DNA of 64,000 nt from Hymenobacter arizonensis (GTDB taxonomy: Bacteria; Bacteroidota; Bacteroidia; Cytophagales; Hymenobacteraceae). The stretch covers positions 744,001-808,000 of the forward strand of contig NZ_FOXS01000001.1 of NCBI RefSeq assembly GCF_900115775.1. The letters run 5' to 3'. Shown here piece by piece: positions 60,772 through 64,000 of the stretch (within the stretch, counting starts at the first letter, position 1; every line of letters begins with the position of its first letter). Both the position numbers and the translations under genes were made by a program. Below the pieces are notes generated by a model. That model searched no databases and was not told the DNA's origin. It saw only the letters and a program-made list of their open reading frames with translations.

Positions 60772-61764
60772 TTAGCTCTTCACACCTTCTTCCAGCACCT
60801 GCTCAACCCAGCCTTTACCCCAGTCTTCGAGCTCCTGCGCGCTCCAGAGCTGCGGGTAGAAAATGCGGCGCTGAAACTTGGGCGGCAGGTAGTTGCGCCA
60901 GTTGGTGCCGCCGGTAGCTGCTACGTCGGTGGGGTTGCGCTGCAGGTAGCGCACTGCCGACTTAAAGTGCATGAGGGGCCAGTTGACGTTCACGCTGATG
61001 TCGAGCTGACGCATGGCGCGCAGCAGGCGGGGGTGGTTGCGGTCTTCCTCGGGCAGGCGCTGCACCACGGCCCACACGTTGCGGTTGCGGAAGGACTCGG
61101 CATGACGCAAGAGGTCGGCGGTATATTTACGCTCAAACTCGATTAGGGTCAGGGCTTTGGCGCCGCTTTCTTCAATGGTCGCGCCGGCTTTCCAGTAAAT
61201 GCAGCCCAGCATCTGGTCGTAGTCGTGGGCCGAGGCTTCGCCCAACGCCTGGCGCTTGACTTTGTCGGTCAGGTTTTCGAGGCTTGTGCTGGAAATTTCT
61301 ATCATGCGGTACTGCACCGACTGGAAGCCCGAGGCGGGCATCAGCGCCATGCGGAAGTCCAGAAACTGCTCCTTGTCCATGCCGTCCACCATCACATCGA
61401 ACGAGTCGATGAGGTTGTCGAAATAGCGGTTGATGCGGCCCAGGCGCAGCACTACTTCGCCCAGGGTGGGGTGGGCTAGGTCGCCAATCTGCTCGTATTC
61501 ACACAGACAGAGCTTGAAGTACAGCTCCGAAATCTGGTGGTACATGATGAAGATGCGCTCATCGGGCAGGTTCGTGAGCGGGCGCTGCAGGGACAGGAGC
61601 GTGTCGAGCTCGATGTAGTCCCAGTAGTTAATGTATTTGGCGTGGTACAGGCCTTCGAGGTAAGCGGCCAGGTCCTGGCCGTCGGGGGCGTATCGTTCCT
61701 GAAGGCGTCGGAGCTGGGTGAGTACGGCCGGAGAAAATTCGTCCAGGGTGGGAGGGGTGGACAT
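60772..61764 (-). CDS. Tryptophan 2,3-dioxygenase, Bacteroidota type
   Basis: Heme enzyme that opens the indole ring of tryptophan to N-formylkynurenine. About 330 residues from the ATG at 61764. Landmarks: NYWDYIELDTLLSLQRPLTN, IMYHQISELYFKL (with the active-site His), FRMALMPASGFQSVQYR, NWPLMHFKSAVRYL with the probable heme-proximal His, and ATGGTNWRNYLPPKFQRRI. Other kynurenine-pathway genes are not adjacent. Confidence 0.9.
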   Translation of the reverse strand: MSTPPTLDEFSPAVLTQLRRLQERYAPDGQDLAAYLEGLYHAKYINYWDYIELDTLLSLQRPLTNLPDERIFIMYHQISELYFKLCLCEYEQIGDLAHPTLGEVVLRLGRINRYFDNLIDSFDVMVDGMDKEQFLDFRMALMPASGFQSVQYRMIEISSTSLENLTDKVKRQALGEASAHDYDQMLGCIYWKAGATIEESGAKALTLIEFERKYTADLLRHAESFRNRNVWAVVQRLPEEDRNHPRLLRAMRQLDISVNVNWPLMHFKSAVRYLQRNPTDVAATGGTNWRNYLPPKFQRRIFYPQLWSAQELEDWGKGWVEQVLEEGVKS

Positions 61765-62000
61765 GAAGGACAGGGGTGAGGTGGGAGGGAAAGGCCTGGG
61801 TGGGGCCGCGGCAAATATCGCCAAATTCCTGGCGTTGCAAACCCCTTTTACGGGCCTGCACGAACAATGTGCAACCTTGTAGAGTTAAGCAGCATCTTTG
61901 GTTGAATCTAGCCGGCTGCGGGTCCTTCGCTTTGCTCGCCAGGTGTCATTTTAAGTTGTTTCCCGACCAGGCTCAAGCGCTTAGTATGGCTCAGATGCGC

Positions 62001-62008
62001 TACTTTTA
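62001..62008 (+). promoter_or_regulatory. Possible -7 box of sdaAB
   Basis: TACTTTTA, one base from TAnnTTTG, ends 30 bases before the ATG. No clear -33 element. Confidence 0.3.
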
Positions 62009-62038
62009 GGCCCCTAACCACTAGCACGGCGCAAGCCT

Positions 62039-62719
62039 ATGGCCGAGAAATCCAGCATTTTTGATATGATTGGCCCTGTGATGATTGGCCCCAGCTCGTC
62101 GCACACCGCTGGCGTGGTCCGCATTGCCCGGGCCGCCATCCGCATTCTGGGGGCGGTGCCCACCGAGGCGGTGGTCACTTTCTACAACTCGTTTGCCCGC
62201 ACCTACGAAGGCCACGGTTCGGACCGCGCCATTGTGGCCGGACTGCTGGGCTACGCGGCCGATGACACCCGCATCCGCACGGCGTTCGACCACGCGTCGG
62301 AGGCGGGCTTGAAATACACGTTTCAGAGCGTGGGCAATGCCTCCACCATGCACCCCAATACGATTAAGCTCAACCTGCTCGATGCCCACACCGGGCACCG
62401 CGTGGAGGTGATTGGGCAGAGCCGGGGCGGCGGCGTCATCCGCATTGTGGAAGTCGACGGCTTTCCGTCCGACTTTTCGGGCGCGCTGCATACGCTCATC
62501 ATCGATGCCAACGATGTGCCCGGCTCCATTGCCTTCATTGCCTCGGTGATTGCCCACGACCAATGCAACATTGCCACCATGTTTGTGAGCCGCAAGGGGC
62601 GTAACGACGCGGCCAGGCAGTTCATCGAGATGGACAGCCCCATCAAAGAAATAACCCTCACTTACTTGCGCCAGCTAAGCTGGGTGCAGCGCATCACGCA
62701 CATTCCTACCCTGGAATAG
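62039..62719 (+). CDS. sdaAB: L-serine dehydratase, iron-sulphur type, beta subunit
   Basis: With an alpha subunit, splits serine to pyruvate and ammonia using a [4Fe-4S] cluster. 226 residues. The first domain: FDMIGPVMIGPSSSHTAGVVRIARAA (split over the SSSHT motif), FYNSFARTYEGHGSDRAIVAG, IKLNLLDAHTGHRVEVIGQS. The C-terminus is an ACT domain (LIIDANDVPGSIAFIASVIA, NIATMFVSRKGRN) that probably senses serine. The alpha subunit is not next to it; the next gene is a TolC protein. Confidence 0.93.
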   Translation: MAEKSSIFDMIGPVMIGPSSSHTAGVVRIARAAIRILGAVPTEAVVTFYNSFARTYEGHGSDRAIVAGLLGYAADDTRIRTAFDHASEAGLKYTFQSVGNASTMHPNTIKLNLLDAHTGHRVEVIGQSRGGGVIRIVEVDGFPSDFSGALHTLIIDANDVPGSIAFIASVIAHDQCNIATMFVSRKGRNDAARQFIEMDSPIKEITLTYLRQLSWVQRITHIPTLE

Positions 62720-62792
62720 CTATGCTGCGTCGCCCAGCCAACTTCCGCTCACGCTACCTGCCTCTACAAATACACTAAACCTTTTCTGCGAA

Positions 62793-64000
62793 ATGAAACA
62801 AGGGAATATTACTACTGCGCTTAGCCAGCGGCCGCTGGCCCTGGCCGGGCTCGTTGGCGCCCTGCTCACGCTAGCCCCGGCCCCGCCAGCCCGGGCCCAG
62901 GGCGTGCCCCCAACGGCACTGGGCCAGCAACAAGCCGCCACCGGCCCCTGGACGCTGCAGCGGGCCGTGGACTATGCGCTGAAGAACAACCTCACCGTTC
63001 GCCAAAGCGAGCTAACGGCCCAGCAGCAGGAAGCCACGCAGCGGCTCAACCGCGCCGCTCTGCTGCCCACGGCGGGCCTCAACGGCACGCAGGGGTTCAA
63101 CTTTGGCACCAACCGCGACCCGTTCACCAACCAGTTTCAGCAGCTGAACGTGCGCACCAACAACTTCACGGCCAGCGGGCAGGTGACGTTGTTTTCGGGG
63201 TTTCAGCTGCGCAATGCCGTGCGGCAGGGGCAGCTCGATGCCCAGGCCAGCCGCGTCGACATCGACAAAGCCCGCAACGACCTCTCGCTCGACGTGGCTT
63301 CGGCCTACCTGCAGCTGCTACTCTCCGAGGAGCTGATTCGAGCGTCGGAAGCCCGCATGAGCACCGTGCGCGAGCAGGTGTCGCGCAGTGAAAAGCTGCT
63401 GAAAGCCGGCGCCGTGGCCGAGGGCAACGTGCTCGACAGCCGGGCCCAGCTAGCCGGCGAGGAACGCACCCTGGTGACGGCTCAGAACCAGCGCGACCTG
63501 GCCCAGCTCACCTTGGTGCAACTCCTCAACCTGGACCCCGCCACGGCCTCCCAGTTCCGGGTGGAGGTACCGGCCCTGCCCGACCCCACTGCCTTCACCA
63601 CGACGGCCACCGACGGCCTCGACCCCAATGCCACCTTTGAGCTGGCCCGCCAGAACCTGCCCGAAATCAAGGCGGCCGAGCTGCGCGTGGAAAGTGCCCG
63701 CCGCGGCATCGACATTGCCCGCGGCGCTTATTACCCGCGCCTGTCCTTGGCTGGTGGTGTGCAAACTGGTTTTTCGTCGGTGCGCACCCAGCAAATCCGC
63801 ACCTCGACGGGACTCAACCAGGTCGACGTTTTGCAGCGGGACCCTTCCTCGCCCACGGGCTTCTCGCCCTCGCCCTTTGTCCTTCTCACCCCCGCCACTA
63901 GCTTCGAGAGCCTGCCCTACAAGTTCTTCGACCAGCTGGCCGACAACCGCGGCGAGTTCGTGCAGCTCAGCCTGAACATTCCCATTCTGAATGGCCTGCA
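62793..64000 (+). CDS. TolC-family outer-membrane protein, partial
   Basis: The reading frame is open from the ATG at 62793 to the window end (402 codons). Signal peptide ends at ARAQ (about residue 35). The mature part has WTLQRAVDYALKNNLTVRQS, RAALLPTAGLNGTQGFNFGT, VTLFSGFQLRNAVRQGQLDA, and the long helices of the periplasmic tunnel (SYAYLQLLLSEELIRAS-like, VREQVSRSEKLLKAGAVAEG). The second repeat starts around residue 280 (LARQNLPEIKAAELRVES). Outer-membrane channel for a tripartite efflux pump; the adaptor and pump genes probably lie beyond the right edge. Confidence 0.9.
   Translation, partial: MKQGNITTALSQRPLALAGLVGALLTLAPAPPARAQGVPPTALGQQQAATGPWTLQRAVDYALKNNLTVRQSELTAQQQEATQRLNRAALLPTAGLNGTQGFNFGTNRDPFTNQFQQLNVRTNNFTASGQVTLFSGFQLRNAVRQGQLDAQASRVDIDKARNDLSLDVASAYLQLLLSEELIRASEARMSTVREQVSRSEKLLKAGAVAEGNVLDSRAQLAGEERTLVTAQNQRDLAQLTLVQLLNLDPATASQFRVEVPALPDPTAFTTTATDGLDPNATFELARQNLPEIKAAELRVESARRGIDIARGAYYPRLSLAGGVQTGFSSVRTQQIRTSTGLNQVDVLQRDPSSPTGFSPSPFVLLTPATSFESLPYKFFDQLADNRGEFVQLSLNIPILNGL

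Noticed and set aside
1..64000. tRNA, rRNA, CRISPR arrays
   Set aside because: No T-loop plus anticodon pattern, no rRNA sequence, and no regularly spaced direct repeats were seen in the gaps between genes.

Overview
This 64-kb window is chromosomal DNA from a GC-rich member of the Bacteroidota, most likely a Hymenobacter-like cytophagale. Four things point there. Two secreted proteases carry C-terminal sorting domains of the type IX secretion system. The Bacteroidota -7 promoter box (TAnnTTTG) or a close variant recurs 24-85 bases before several start codons. There is no clear Shine-Dalgarno signal. Gene families such as the YwqK/TonB chimeras, the fused branched-chain E1 and the Bacteroidota-type tryptophan dioxygenase also fit. 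No rRNA, tRNA, CRISPR array, complete insertion sequence or prophage is visible. Most of the sequence is single-copy core and household genes. Many are separated by long, perfect hairpin terminators whose A and T tracts lie inside the stem, so they could work in both directions.

Layout. 1-7.3 kb: a cut lipoprotein, an Imm51-like small protein, a coiled-coil membrane protein, a lipoprotein, a 1204-residue nuclease-helicase, and two FKBP lipoproteins with nearly identical terminators. 7.4-16.3 kb: glutamate dehydrogenase, an RND/MMPL exporter, an ankyrin protein, a tiny His/Cys peptide, and a secreted M36 metalloprotease behind a 0.6-kb AT-rich leader. 16.4-23.4 kb: thyA (5' half unusually AT-rich), a TonB-like protein, a class IV aminotransferase, dprA, a MerR regulator, alaS. 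23.3-26.1 kb: three tandem YwqK-repeat/TonB-C paralogs. 26.2-36.4 kb: gatB, a TlpA-type lipoprotein, a MITE-like repeat, a Pro/Ala-rich protein, a thioesterase, pcm, a polyprenyl glycosylphosphotransferase, a BLUF photoreceptor, mnmA, a lipoprotein. 36.5-47.8 kb: a subtilase, a zinc-ribbon protein, riboflavin synthase, a hemF-PAP2-flavoreductase operon, fused E1, a BamA/TamA-like protein, a SpoU methyltransferase. 47.8-54.1 kb: an ECF sigma / membrane anti-sigma candidate / beta-barrel operon, bestrophin, a copper ATPase. 54.4-64 kb: an orphan ABC ATPase, a hypothetical, a long palindromic repeat, a CoA-binding protein, an FAD oxidoreductase, an MHS transporter, a 138-bp MITE, a small hypothetical behind a long hairpin, tryptophan dioxygenase, the serine dehydratase beta subunit, and a TolC protein cut by the window end.

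How genes work together. The clearest unit is the sigma/anti-sigma/barrel operon (50685 down to 47869), which looks like an envelope-sensing circuit. hemF, PAP2 and the flavoreductase form a tight operon. gatB, alaS, mnmA and SpoU serve translation. Amino-acid breakdown is represented by glutamate dehydrogenase, fused E1, tryptophan dioxygenase and serine dehydratase. I saw no convincing new multi-gene defence or mobile system. The most unusual items are the DUF4145-like/PD-(D/E)XK/SF1 helicase, the mosaic composition of thyA, the dispersed palindromic elements and the sigma/anti-sigma operon.
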